From contig CAZFYZ010000061.1 of assembly GCA_964523735.1 (NCBI GenBank), positions 1-21,273 of the forward strand: DNA of 21,273 nucleotides, read 5' to 3'. Shown in pieces: positions 13,729-21,273 of the stretch. Within the stretch, counting starts at the first letter, position 1, and the number at the start of each line of letters is the position of its first letter. Made by a program: the position numbers and the translations under genes. A model generated the notes under the pieces. The model did no database searches. It saw only the letters and a list, made by a program, of their open reading frames with translations, and was not told the DNA's origin. The DNA is from CAZFYZ01 sp964523735 (GTDB lineage: Bacteria > Armatimonadota > UBA5829).

Positions 13729-14613
13729 ATGGTTCTAATGCACAGGGCGTGGGCCGTGATGGCCGCCGCGATATTTGTTGTCGGACTTACCTCGGTGTCG
13801 TGTGACGCCGCTCGCTCCAAGTCCAAGGCCACTGCGACCGTTAGACCGGCCAAGGTCGGAGCGTCTGGCGGAAGCAAGATAAGTGTGCCCGCACACATCA
13901 TTAAGGGGTCACTGGTCACAAAGGGCCGTGCTTTCTACAAGACGGGCGTCCAGGAGAACATGCTCGCTGGTATCAGACTTGGACGACCGGCGAACTCCAT
14001 TCTGGCCCGATGGGGCAACCCGACTCGCATCACAGTCGGCACTGCCACCGTGGCGGCCGACGCAGGCGCAATGCCAGCTGCCGGGATGCCTGGACCACAA
14101 TACACGCCCCCGGGCGGCGGCTACATGGGGATGGGGACGCCCGGGATGATGGGCATGCCGGGACCGGCTCTGCCTTCTCTGCCGGGGCTTCCGGCGCCTG
14201 GAATGTATGGCCAACCGATGCCCGGAACAGGGACTCCGGAGAACCTGGGTGGCAGCTCGTCAACGTCGTTGAGCCAGGAAGAGGTCACATGGACTTACGA
14301 CCTGCAGGACGGGATCACGCTTGAGTTCATCATAACCGACGGCATTATTACTCAGATTACGGTTGGCGGCCAGGGACCCTGGGGACTCTCCAAGACCCGC
14401 ACCGGTATCCAGCTCGGTGATACATACAAGCTGGTGCTGTGGGTCAACAATTTCCCGAAGGAGCCTCAGAAGTACGTCGGCCGTTTCCTGCGGGTCAGCT
14501 ATATCGACAAGAACCGGACGCTGTTCACGTTCCTCAACAAGAAGCTTGTCGGGATCACCATTGCGCTGGTTCAGGACGAGCTGAGGGAAGGCGCCGGGAT
14601 CGCGGGCGGCTAG
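13729..14613 (+). CDS. Secreted protein with two similar domains around a Met/Gly/Pro-rich linker
   Basis: This 294-residue protein starts with a signal peptide (MVLMHRAWAVMAAAIFVVGL) ending near SVSC, a poor lipobox. Two related segments follow: GIRLGRPANSILARWGNPTRI near residue 80, and TRTGIQLGDTYKLVLWV near residue 225, the latter after a beta-rich part (VTWTYDLQDGITLEFII, IITQITVGGQGP). The I-x-L-G...W-G-x-P pattern recalls the small BamE/SmpA-type fold, but this is only a resemblance. Between them lies a ~55-residue linker very rich in Met, Gly and Pro (for example GMGTPGMMGMPGP). ATG 13729 has AAGGAG 9 bases upstream and places the signal peptide at the N-terminus. ATG 13642, also with a good SD (GGGAGG), is in frame and would add 29 residues. 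Function unknown. Confidence 0.75.
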   Translation: MVLMHRAWAVMAAAIFVVGLTSVSCDAARSKSKATATVRPAKVGASGGSKISVPAHIIKGSLVTKGRAFYKTGVQENMLAGIRLGRPANSILARWGNPTRITVGTATVAADAGAMPAAGMPGPQYTPPGGGYMGMGTPGMMGMPGPALPSLPGLPAPGMYGQPMPGTGTPENLGGSSSTSLSQEEVTWTYDLQDGITLEFIITDGIITQITVGGQGPWGLSKTRTGIQLGDTYKLVLWVNNFPKEPQKYVGRFLRVSYIDKNRTLFTFLNKKLVGITIALVQDELREGAGIAGG

Positions 14614-14646
14614 TAGAGCAGAGTCTCAGAACCAAGAGCCAGGATC

Positions 14647-14703
14647 TAAGTCGAAAGTCCCGGGACTGTGCTGCGGTCCTCGCGACTTTCGACTTTTGAC
14701 TAG
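14647..14703. repeat. Inverted heptamer arrays (AAAGTCG) upstream of dnaG
   Basis: The left array reads TAAGTCG, AAAGTCC; the right reads CGACTTT, CGACTTT, TGACTAG. AAGTCGAAAGTC (14648-14659) and GACTTTCGACTT (14684-14695) are a perfect 12-base inverted repeat around 24 bases. It ends 28 bases before the dnaG start and could terminate upstream transcription or shape the dnaG leader. Confidence 0.85.
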
Positions 14704-14723
14704 TGATTCCTGGGAGGATTACC

Positions 14724-16562
14724 TTGCGCTCTTTCGACGACCCTGTGGAAGAAATAAAGGAACGGGTCGATCTAGTTGAGATCATCTCTCAGGACGTCGC
14801 CCTCAAGAGAAGCGGCCAACAGCTCAGGGGCCTCTGTCCTTTCCACCCAGATAAGAAGTCTCCGTCGTTCTACGTACACCCGGAGCGAAAGTTCTGGAAG
14901 TGCTACGGCTGCCAGGAGGGAGGCGACCTCTTCTCTTATGTCATGAAGAGGGATAGCCTCACGTTCCGTGAGGCGCTAGAGCTGCTGGCAAAGAAGGCGG
15001 GGGTCACTCTTGAACGTGATCCGCACGCGGCCAAGCAGCAGAGCGAGAAAGAGCGCCTGCTGAGGGCGAACAACGTCGCCTGCGACTTCTTCAGGAGCAC
15101 GCTGAAGCAGGCCGCGTTCGCTCAGGATTACCTGTCGCGGCGTGAGATTGCGGCATCGACCGTCGAGAAGTACAGGATCGGGTATGCGCCGGATTCCTGG
15201 GATGCACTGCTGGAGCATTTGACGGTGCAGCGGGTGGATGTCGCTGATGCGGTGAAGGCGGGGCTAATCATTCCCCGCGAGAACTCCACTGGGTTTTACG
15301 ACCGGTTTCGCAACCGGCTGATGTTTCCGATCGTTGATACAAGTGAGCGCATTGTCGCCTTTGGCGGGCGAACGCTTGGAGATGACCCGGCGAAGTATCT
15401 CAACTCACCGGAAACACCGCTCTTTATCAAGAACAGAACGGTCTACGGGCTGAACTTCGCGCGGAAGATGGCGACGACCGAGGATCGAGTGATCGTGGTC
15501 GAAGGCTATATGGACTGTATTGCGTGTCAGGAGGCGGGGTTCGAGAACACTATCGCCACGATGGGAACGGCTCTCACTGAGGAGCACGTAAACCTAGTAG
15601 CGCGGTTCACGAAGAACGCTGTTCTCTCGTTTGATGCGGATTCCGCGGGAATGGCCGCAGCGCTGCGAAGCTCACCGATATTTGAACGCGCCGGCTTCAG
15701 TGTTCGTATATTGAGTATGCCGAAGGGTGAAGACCCCGACAGCCTGCTTAGGAGCGGCGACCGATCGAAGTTCGCGGTGCTGATCGAGAAGGCGCTTCCC
15801 GTGCTGGACTACCGGGTCAAGATTGCCCTGAGGCGGCACGATCTGACGACAGACGACGGCAAAGCAGCTGGATTGAGGGCCGCCGCCGAGGTGCTGGCGG
15901 AATCCGAAAGCGCGGTCGAAAGGGAAAGGCTGATACGACACCTGGCTCGATATCATCCAAACTTTTCGACGGGGACAGCGCTCGCGGAGGACCATCTGCG
16001 ATCCGAAGTCGCTCAGTTCAGATCGCGCGCCAGGCAGGTAGCCTCAGAGAGGACGCCCGCAGACCAGAGAGGTCAGGCTTCCGGCCAGGTACGTAGCAAA
16101 CTGGCACTGCTTGAGCACTCCGAGCGGGTGCTACTGGGTATAATTATTGTTCGCGGGGGCGACGCCAGCAAGGTATTCGGCCTGCTTCCGCCGAAGGAGT
16201 TTACTGAAGAGCCTGCGCGTGCTTTGGCGGAAGCCGTGAGTAAGCAGTTCTCCAGTCTGGGAAAAATAGATCAGGAGAAACTGTTCACAGAATGTGCAGG
16301 CACCCCAGCAGGGGACCTTATGACCGAAATGCTTGTCGGACTGGATGCATCCGAGATGGAGCACCCGGTAGACGAGATTGTCGAGACTATTATACACGAA
16401 AAGAAGAGAATACGGCATAGGAGATTTCGCGCCCTTGCCCAGAGATTTGAGGAAGGGGTTATTTCGAGGGGCAGCGAAGAGTTTGAGGAGTTCCAGCGCC
16501 TAACGAAGGAACTCAGCGGAAACGATGTTAGTAATCCACACGCGCGGTGGGGCAGGAAGTAG
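14724..16562 (+). CDS. dnaG: DNA primase
   Basis: This 612-residue primase makes RNA primers for replication. The zinc-binding domain is CHC2 type: C38-x2-H41 (CPFH) and C60-x2-C63 (CYGC). The catalytic core contains the RNA-polymerase basic motif region (YDRFRNRLMFPI, GGRTL) and Toprim residues E260 in EGYMD with D304 and D306 in FDADSAG. The remaining ~180 residues form the diverged, charged, helicase-binding C-terminal part. TTG 14724 is chosen as start because GGGAGG lies 6 bases upstream and the sequence then begins like DnaG (RSFDDPVEEIKERVDLVEII); GTG 14703 overlaps the heptamer array and lies upstream of that SD. rpoD follows after 67 bases, the usual order of the macromolecular-synthesis operon, but rpsU is absent. 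Confidence 0.95.
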   Translation: MRSFDDPVEEIKERVDLVEIISQDVALKRSGQQLRGLCPFHPDKKSPSFYVHPERKFWKCYGCQEGGDLFSYVMKRDSLTFREALELLAKKAGVTLERDPHAAKQQSEKERLLRANNVACDFFRSTLKQAAFAQDYLSRREIAASTVEKYRIGYAPDSWDALLEHLTVQRVDVADAVKAGLIIPRENSTGFYDRFRNRLMFPIVDTSERIVAFGGRTLGDDPAKYLNSPETPLFIKNRTVYGLNFARKMATTEDRVIVVEGYMDCIACQEAGFENTIATMGTALTEEHVNLVARFTKNAVLSFDADSAGMAAALRSSPIFERAGFSVRILSMPKGEDPDSLLRSGDRSKFAVLIEKALPVLDYRVKIALRRHDLTTDDGKAAGLRAAAEVLAESESAVERERLIRHLARYHPNFSTGTALAEDHLRSEVAQFRSRARQVASERTPADQRGQASGQVRSKLALLEHSERVLLGIIIVRGGDASKVFGLLPPKEFTEEPARALAEAVSKQFSSLGKIDQEKLFTECAGTPAGDLMTEMLVGLDASEMEHPVDEIVETIIHEKKRIRHRRFRALAQRFEEGVISRGSEEFEEFQRLTKELSGNDVSNPHARWGRK

Positions 16563-16629
16563 TATCCACCAGAGCAATGTGGTTGTTGTGTAGTGTTCGC
16601 CTCCGGCCGTTGAAGGGAGATGAATTACG

Positions 16630-17749
16630 GTGGCTGTAGAGTTGAAGGGAAACGATAGGCTGCAGAAGCTGATAGAAGAAGGGAAGCGCAGCGGCGTTCT
16701 GACCTACGACCAGATCAACGATACCCTCAGCCACGAGGATCTCAACGCGGAGCAGGTCGATGACATACTGCAGACTTTCGCCGATGAGGGGATTCGCGTA
16801 GTAGAGCGGGTCAAAGAACGCCCCGGTTTTGACGATTTCGATGAGGAGGAGACATCCTCCAAGGAAGCGGAGGCTGCCGAAGTTGATCTCGCCGAGATGG
16901 AAGGGCTGCCGCTAGACGATTCCGTTCGGATGTGGCTCAGGNNNNNNNNNNAGGGAGATAGGCAAGACGCCGCTCCTGACCATGGACGAGGAGATCTCGC
17001 TTGCCAAGCGCATCGAAGCAGGTGATCACGAGGCAAAGGCAGTCCTTACCGAGGCAAACCTCCGGTTGGTTGTCAGCATCGCCAAGCGCTACTCGGGTCG
17101 TGGAATGAGCTTTCCCGACCTGATCCAGGAAGGCAACATCGGCCTTATACGCGCGGTTGAGAAGTTCGACTATCGCAAGGGCTACAAGTTCAGCACGTAT
17201 GCGACGTGGTGGATCAGGCAGGCGATCACGCGCGCAATAGCCGATCAGGGTCGCACGATCAGGATTCCGGTGCATATGGTCGAGACCATCAACCGGCTGA
17301 TCAAGACCCAGAGCCAGCTTCTGCAGGACCTGGGACGCGAGCCGACTCTCGATGAGGTTTCTCGCGAGATGGGCCTACCGCCAGATCGGGTGAGCGAGAT
17401 ATACAGGATTGCGCCGGAGCCGCTGTCTCTCGAGACCCCGATCGGTGAGGAAGAGGACAGCCACCTCGCCGACTTCATAGAGGACCAGGAGGCGGTCTCG
17501 CCATCCGAGGCGGCGTCACACCTGATCCTGAGGGAGAAGATCGAGGAGTCGCTTAATAAGCTCACTCCGCGTGAGAGGGATGTCCTGCGAATGCGATTCG
17601 GCCTGGATGATGGCTACTCGCGGACCCTCGAAGAGGTTGGTAGGCATTTCAAGGTTACTCGCGAACGCATCAGGCAGATCGAGGCAAAGGCCTTGAAGAA
17701 GCTGCGGCATCCAAGCAGGAGCAAGAAGCTCAGGGAATACCTGGAGTAG
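16630..17749 (+). CDS. rpoD: Primary (housekeeping) sigma factor, sigma70 type (spans scaffold gap)
   Basis: This is the primary sigma factor that directs RNA polymerase to -10/-35 promoters. GTG 16630 follows GGGAGA by 9 bases. An N-terminal region-1.1-like segment (LQKLIEEGKRSGVLTYDQIN) and an acidic linker lead to region 1.2 (VRMWLR, gap, REIGKTPLLT). Region 2 contains NLRLVVSIAKRYSGRGMSF, DLIQEGNIGLIRAVEKFDY and YATWWIRQAITRAIADQGRTI, region 3 contains IPVHMVETINRL, and region 4 contains LTPRERDVLRMRFGL and VTRERIRQIEAKALKKLRHP. Both flanks of the 10 Ns carry the codon AGG, and known RpoD proteins have a single residue there. The true sequence is therefore probably contiguous with a 3-base overlap, giving 368 residues. 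An intrinsic terminator follows. Confidence 0.95.
16942..16951. other. Scaffold gap (10 N) inside rpoD, probably zero-length
   Basis: Left flank ATG TGG CTC AGG and right flank AGG GAG ATA GGC overlap by AGG. The merged sequence gives the conserved M-[WY]-L-[RK]-E-I-G of region 1.2. Confidence 0.9.
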
Positions 17750-17753
17750 CTCC

Positions 17754-17788
17754 GTGATTTGGGATTGGTGATTTGGGATTTGTGATAT
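17754..17788 (+). repeat. Heptamer array GTGATTT/GGGATTT after rpoD
   Basis: Five consecutive 7-base units read GTGATTT, GGGATTG, GTGATTT, GGGATTT, GTGATAT. They alternate GTG and GGG beginnings, as if a 14-base dimer had been amplified. The array starts five bases after the rpoD stop and abuts the terminator. Confidence 0.88.
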
Positions 17789-17789
17789 G

Positions 17790-17818
17790 GGCTCGGCGCT
17801 GTGCGCCGGGCCTTTCTT
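17790..17818 (+). terminator. Intrinsic terminator of dnaG-rpoD
   Basis: GGCTCGGCGC (17790-17799) pairs with GCGCCGGGCC (17803-17812), 10 bp including one G.U, with a TGT loop, followed by TTTCTT. Confidence 0.85.
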
Positions 17819-17918
17819 GCCTAAGTCGTGCCGGCTTGCCATACCACCAACATATTCTTCTTCATGCCTGAAATGCAATGAGGTAAAGCTGCGTCTAATA
17901 ATGGTGGAGGACAGTGCC

Positions 17919-19490
17919 ATGATTACACGAGATTTCATACACCAAGTGCGTTATGCCCGAACGCTTATTATCACTGCGCTGTGCATCCTGTTGGCTGTAA
18001 GCGCGTGGGGCGACCGGGGAGGCAACAGGGCATCCGACAGGGGTTCCCGTGGTGGATCCTCTGACAGGTCCTATCGCAACACGGGTGGTGGGAACTCTGG
18101 CAGGCAATCCAATCCACCCGTGGGCAACGCGCGGGTAAGCAGGCCGCAGACTAGCCCGGCGTCCAAAGGCCCTGCGGGCGATGTGCGGATAAGCAGATCG
18201 CAAGCTAACCCGATCTCCAAAGGCCCGGCCGGTGACGCAGCGCGGACTCAGAGGCAGAACACTACTGTGGTAGCCAATCCGGGCTATTACAAAGGCCCTG
18301 CTGGCGAAGCCGCCAAGGCAGCCAGGCGAGACCCAAAGGTATATCAGCAGGTGCAGACAAACGGCAACCCCGCGAACGCCAGGCCCAACAACCCGGTCCG
18401 CAATGATAAGGAAGTGAACAGGCCGAATCCTGGCAGGGATGAGCGCGGCAGCGTCCCTGGTGGAGGCCGGAACTCAAACGAGAACTGGACCAGACCGAAC
18501 CAGGATCGCAACCGGACTGACGGCAAGCCAAATGGTCAAGTAGGCGACAGGCGCAACGACCCTGATCGGCGCGATAGGAACGACGGCAATAAGGGATCCA
18601 GCAACGGTCGCATCGGCGGTGATCGCGGCGGCCGGAACGATCAAGGCAACCGCGACAATGGAGTCAGGCGCGACAACGACGGCTGGGATCGCATCAGACG
18701 TGAAGGCGACCGGAACAAGGGAGTGGGCGATCGCCGGGATATCCGGAACGGCGGTCGGAATGAAACCCGCCGCCCCTGGAGTTGGGACCGTGATCGGTCC
18801 GATCGCCCGAGACGAGAGATAGACAGAGGCCGGCGCGTCAATGTCAATATCAACTACAGACCCACCTGGTATCACACGCCAGTCTATACTGGGGGATTCT
18901 ACCGCTATGACGCGAGACCGCACTACCGGCCCGCGCGCTATGGGTTCTGGTGCTGGAACTATGACCCTCTCTTCACCAGAAGGTCAGTCTATTTCCACTT
19001 CGGATGGTATCCCTATGTCCAAGTGGCCCGGGTATGGATCGCGCCCTACGTAGTCTTCGAGTACTACCCCACCCCGGTTGTGATCCGAACTGGCGGCTAC
19101 TATCTATCTGACAATGGCAACCAGGCTCTCGACAATGCCTTGTCTGACATCCGAGATGCGTGGATGGACTCGAGGTTGGACCTGCTCAGCAATCACGTTG
19201 AGGAAGATGAATCGGTTGCGGTGCTGTTGGACGGGAGCTATGACTACTCCCTGGAGCCGGACGACTACGTTCAGATGACGTCGGACGCGATGGAGCAGAT
19301 GCAGACCGCAAGCTTCACCTGGACAACAGTCAGGCACCGGAGGGATGGCGCGTATACGGCATTTGGGAAGCACGTTTACTACGATGCAGACAACCGCCAG
19401 AAGACGGTCTACGTGAGCTACACCCTCCAGTGGGAGGGCGGCGCTTACTGGATCACCGAGGTCGGGTCTGGGGTTAAGGCACTGGATTAG
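17919..19490 (+). CDS. Secreted Arg/Asn/Asp/Gly-rich low-complexity protein with conserved C-terminal domain
   Basis: This 523-residue protein starts at ATG 17919, with GGAGG 8 bases upstream. An N-terminal export signal (ARTLIITALCILLAVSAWG) is followed by about 280 residues of disordered, highly charged sequence made mainly of Arg, Asn, Asp, Gly and Pro. Early in it is an 18-residue repeat, RVSRPQTSPASKGPAGD then RISRSQANPISKGPAGD, and a third KGPAGE. After that comes a Tyr/Trp/Arg-rich segment (VNVNINYRPTWYHTP, RYGFWCWNYDPLF, FHFGWYPY). A folded C-terminal domain (about 395-523) contains ALDNALSDIRDAWMDSRLDLL and ends in a strand pattern ITEVGSG, vaguely like NTF2/SnoaL-type folds. A surface or matrix role is possible, but the family is not recognised. 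A terminator follows. Confidence 0.82.
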   Translation: MITRDFIHQVRYARTLIITALCILLAVSAWGDRGGNRASDRGSRGGSSDRSYRNTGGGNSGRQSNPPVGNARVSRPQTSPASKGPAGDVRISRSQANPISKGPAGDAARTQRQNTTVVANPGYYKGPAGEAAKAARRDPKVYQQVQTNGNPANARPNNPVRNDKEVNRPNPGRDERGSVPGGGRNSNENWTRPNQDRNRTDGKPNGQVGDRRNDPDRRDRNDGNKGSSNGRIGGDRGGRNDQGNRDNGVRRDNDGWDRIRREGDRNKGVGDRRDIRNGGRNETRRPWSWDRDRSDRPRREIDRGRRVNVNINYRPTWYHTPVYTGGFYRYDARPHYRPARYGFWCWNYDPLFTRRSVYFHFGWYPYVQVARVWIAPYVVFEYYPTPVVIRTGGYYLSDNGNQALDNALSDIRDAWMDSRLDLLSNHVEEDESVAVLLDGSYDYSLEPDDYVQMTSDAMEQMQTASFTWTTVRHRRDGAYTAFGKHVYYDADNRQKTVYVSYTLQWEGGAYWITEVGSGVKALD

Positions 19491-19518
19491 GCCGCAAAAC
19501 TCTCCTTCTTCTCCTCTG

Positions 19519-19557
19519 GAGGGACCTGGGCAGACATGCTCAGGTCCCTCTTGCTTT
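19519..19557 (+). terminator. Intrinsic terminator between convergent genes
   Basis: GAGGGACCTG (19519-19528) pairs perfectly with CAGGTCCCTC (19541-19550) around a 12-base loop, followed by TTGCTTT on the plus strand. It lies 28 bases after the plus-strand stop. The minus-direction tail is purine-rich, so it mainly serves the plus-strand gene. Confidence 0.8.
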
Positions 19558-19566
19558 GGCTGCCTG

Positions 19567-19665
19567 TCAACCCGACCTGCGTTGGCCTCGCTTGATGGCA
19601 ATGTAGACCACTACGACCACGATGATCAGCACCACAAGGATGAATCGGGCGGCAAGACCGATCAT
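19567..19665 (-). CDS. 32-residue single-pass membrane microprotein
   Basis: A minus-strand frame of 32 codons and TGA starts at ATG 19665, two bases after the ABC ATPase stop. A strong SD (GGAGGGGAG) lies at the end of the ATPase gene. The product is a short polar start (MIGLAARF), about 17 consecutive hydrophobic residues (ILVVLIIVVVVVYIAI) and a basic tail (KRGQRRSG), the classic layout of a bacterial small membrane protein with the C-terminus inside by the positive-inside rule. Spacing and SD imply translational coupling to the ATPase. It could associate with the transporter, as some small membrane proteins do, but no family is recognised. Confidence rests on the SD, the coupling and the clean hydrophobic core. 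Confidence 0.7.
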   Translation of the reverse strand: MIGLAARFILVVLIIVVVVVYIAIKRGQRRSG

Positions 19666-19667
19666 AG

Positions 19668-21182
19668 CTACTCCCCTCCTGTCGCCAGATGCATTATCTT
19701 CTCCTGCGTTGCTTCTTCACGGGAAAGCTCACCGGCCAGGCTGCCCTCGTGCATGACGAGGATGCGGTCAGACATGCCGAGGATTTCAGGGAGTTCCGAG
19801 GAGATCATGATAATAGCGACGCCTTCGGCTGCCAGGCGGTTCATGAGCTGGTAGATCTCGGTCTTTGCGCCTACGTCGATGCCGCGCGTTGGCTCGTCGA
19901 AGATCAGAACCTTCGACTTTGTGAAGAGCCATTTGGCGAGAACGACTTTCTGCTGGTTCCCGCCGGAGAGGTTCTGGACCGCCTGCTCGATCGATGGGGT
20001 CTTGATCAGCAAGTCCTCGACGAACTTGCTGGCGACAGTCTTCTCTCGGCGGCGGCTGACGAACCCGAGACGCGAAAGAATGCTCAGGTTTGCAAGCGTT
20101 ACGTTCTCACGCACAGCCATCCCAAGAACCAGCCCGAGGGCTTTGCGATCTTCGGTGACCAGGCCGATGCCGAGACGGATCGCGTCTTTCGGCGATCGGA
20201 TACGAACTTCCTTGCCGTCGAGTGCTATGCGTCCTCCAAGGATGGCGTCGGCGCCGAATACCGCACGCGCGACTTCGGAGCGACCGGCGCCGACGAGACC
20301 AGCGAGGCCGAGGATTTCGCCTTTGCGGACGGCGAAGGAGGTTGGGTGCTGAGAGTTGAGAGTTGAGAGACGAAGGTCCCGGACCTCAAGGGCCACGTCA
20401 CCCTGGTCGGCGGGGACCTTCGGGATCTTCTCCTTGAGTTCTCGTCCGACCATCATACGAATCGTATCATCGCGGTCTGTCTCGGAGACGAGCTTCGTCT
20501 CAACGAGGCGGCCATCACGGAGGACGGTCACACGGTCCGCTATCTGGAATATCTCCTCGAGGCGGTGGGATATGTAGATGATGCTGACTCCGTCCGCCTT
20601 GAGCCTGCGGATCAGCGCAAACAGGTTCTCCAGTTCATGCTCGGTGAGCGTTGCGGATGGCTCGTCCATCGCAATGATTCGGGACTTGCGTGAGGTAGCC
20701 TTGGCGATCTCAACCATCTGCTGCTGAGCGATCGAGAGCTGATTGACCGGAACCCTGATGTCCAGAGCGACGCCAAGCTCAGAGATGATGCCCTGAGCAT
20801 CAGCATACATCCGGCGGAAGTCGATCACGCCCGGCATCGCGCTCATCGGCTCGCGTCCGAGGAAGATGTTCTCGGCGGCGTTCATATACGGCACCAGGTT
20901 GAACTCCTGGTAGATGATCGAGACGCCGAGACTCATGGCGTCCTGAGGTGAGGCTATGTGCACCTCCTGACCGTCGATCGTCACCGTGCCGAAATCTCTC
21001 GAATCCGCGCCCGCGAGAATCTTCATCAGCGTGGACTTGCCCGCGCCGTTCTCGCCGAGAAGCGCGTGAACCTCGCCCGGCAGCACGGCGAAATCGACGC
21101 CCTCAAGCGCCGTAACGCCGGGGTAGGTCTTGGTTATGCCCCTCATCTCCAGGAGGGGGCGATCTTCCATCGCAACAGCCAT
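19668..21182 (-). CDS. Sugar-type ABC transporter ATPase with two nucleotide-binding domains (RbsA/MglA/XylG-like)
   Basis: This 504-residue cytoplasmic ATPase powers import of a monosaccharide or similar solute with a membrane permease. Domain 1 has Walker A GENGAGKS, a variant signature LSIAQQQMVEIAKA, Walker B IIAMDEPS and the switch His in YISHRLEEIF. Domain 2 has a degenerate Walker A GLVGAGRSE, signature LSGGNQQKVVLAKW and Walker B VLIFDEPTRGIDVGA, the usual asymmetry of this family. ATG 21182 is chosen because AGAGG lies 5 bases upstream; GTG 21188 lies too close to that SD. The substrate cannot be told from the ATPase. No permease or binding-protein gene is in the window; after the stop there is a microprotein instead. 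The 91 bases between this start and the window edge show no gene I can support. Confidence 0.93.
   Translation of the reverse strand: MAVAMEDRPLLEMRGITKTYPGVTALEGVDFAVLPGEVHALLGENGAGKSTLMKILAGADSRDFGTVTIDGQEVHIASPQDAMSLGVSIIYQEFNLVPYMNAAENIFLGREPMSAMPGVIDFRRMYADAQGIISELGVALDIRVPVNQLSIAQQQMVEIAKATSRKSRIIAMDEPSATLTEHELENLFALIRRLKADGVSIIYISHRLEEIFQIADRVTVLRDGRLVETKLVSETDRDDTIRMMVGRELKEKIPKVPADQGDVALEVRDLRLSTLNSQHPTSFAVRKGEILGLAGLVGAGRSEVARAVFGADAILGGRIALDGKEVRIRSPKDAIRLGIGLVTEDRKALGLVLGMAVRENVTLANLSILSRLGFVSRRREKTVASKFVEDLLIKTPSIEQAVQNLSGGNQQKVVLAKWLFTKSKVLIFDEPTRGIDVGAKTEIYQLMNRLAAEGVAIIMISSELPEILGMSDRILVMHEGSLAGELSREEATQEKIMHLATGGE
20344..20371 (-). repeat. In-frame heptamer array (AACTCTC) inside the ABC ATPase gene
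   Basis: On the coding strand the units read GTCTCTC, AACTCTC, AACTCTC, AGCACCC. They encode L-S-T-L-N-S-Q-H-P at about residues 271-279, the linker between the two ATPase domains, where family members vary in length. Confidence 0.8.
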
Positions 21183-21273
21183 TAGCACCTCTGGGGGTAT
21201 GCGTTGTCAGTGGTTCGTTCTCCCTGTAACGCAGAACCTCCTCTAAGCAACGTGGTTGTGGGAGAGAGACGCC

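Noticed and set aside
17754..17788. CRISPR array
   Set aside because: The repeats are 7 bases with no spacers; no cas gene is present.
1..21273. tRNA or rRNA genes, insertion sequences, phage attachment sites
   Set aside because: No cloverleaf, rRNA core sequence, transposase or terminal-repeat/target-duplication pattern was seen on reading both strands.
21183..21273. 3' end of an upstream gene (minus-strand frame ending TAA overlapping the ABC ATG)
   Set aside because: The frame is open for only ~30 codons to the window edge and its residues show no recognisable pattern; a leader region is as likely.

Overview
This 21.3 kb window comes from a draft or metagenome-derived bacterial genome. 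Three runs of exactly ten N mark scaffold joins. Genes are moderately GC-rich, and most starts have a recognisable Shine-Dalgarno (SD) sequence, with GTG and TTG starts in use. The content suggests an environmental bacterium, probably diderm: minor type IV pilins, secreted repeat-rich proteins, a CE4 polysaccharide deacetylase and a housekeeping sigma factor encoded just after primase. Armatimonadota or a neighbouring phylum would fit, but this is a guess from gene style, not a proven placement.

Left arm (1-2700, minus strand): an orphan zinc-finger anti-sigma-like membrane protein, then about 300 bases holding an unusually well-paired inverted-repeat/RNA element, then the 5' part of a long secreted repeat protein that runs off the left edge. 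Divergently placed is a TtcA-like tRNA thiolation enzyme (2824-3558). Next comes a three-gene minor pilin cluster (3747-6394); its last member is PilX-like and carries four calcium-loop repeats. Then come an orphan ParB-like protein with a cysteine-rich tail (6521-7672), an atypical OmpR-type regulator (7856-8524), and an SRPBCC/DUF72 pair overlapping by ATGA (8681-9903).

Middle (9904-14613): a glutamine synthetase region in which a scaffold join fuses the ends of two different glnA paralogs. It is followed by a secreted TPR/Ig-like/CE4 deacetylase and a secreted protein with two similar domains around a Met/Gly/Pro linker.

Right arm: dnaG and rpoD (part of the macromolecular-synthesis operon, without rpsU), ended by a clear intrinsic terminator; a secreted Arg/Asn/Asp/Gly-rich protein; and, on the minus strand, a sugar-type ABC ATPase followed two bases later by a 32-residue membrane microprotein that is easy to miss.

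A theme that crosses gene boundaries is a set of five short tandem arrays, each built on a different 7-base unit. Three lie between genes (after the glnA region, before dnaG, after rpoD). Two lie inside coding sequence at apparent domain linkers (the deacetylase and the ABC ATPase). They resemble in style the heptanucleotide STRR repeats of cyanobacteria. The best candidates for something undescribed are the structured element at 1556-1630, the heptamer repeat system, the zinc-ribbon ParB-like protein and the ABC-linked microprotein.
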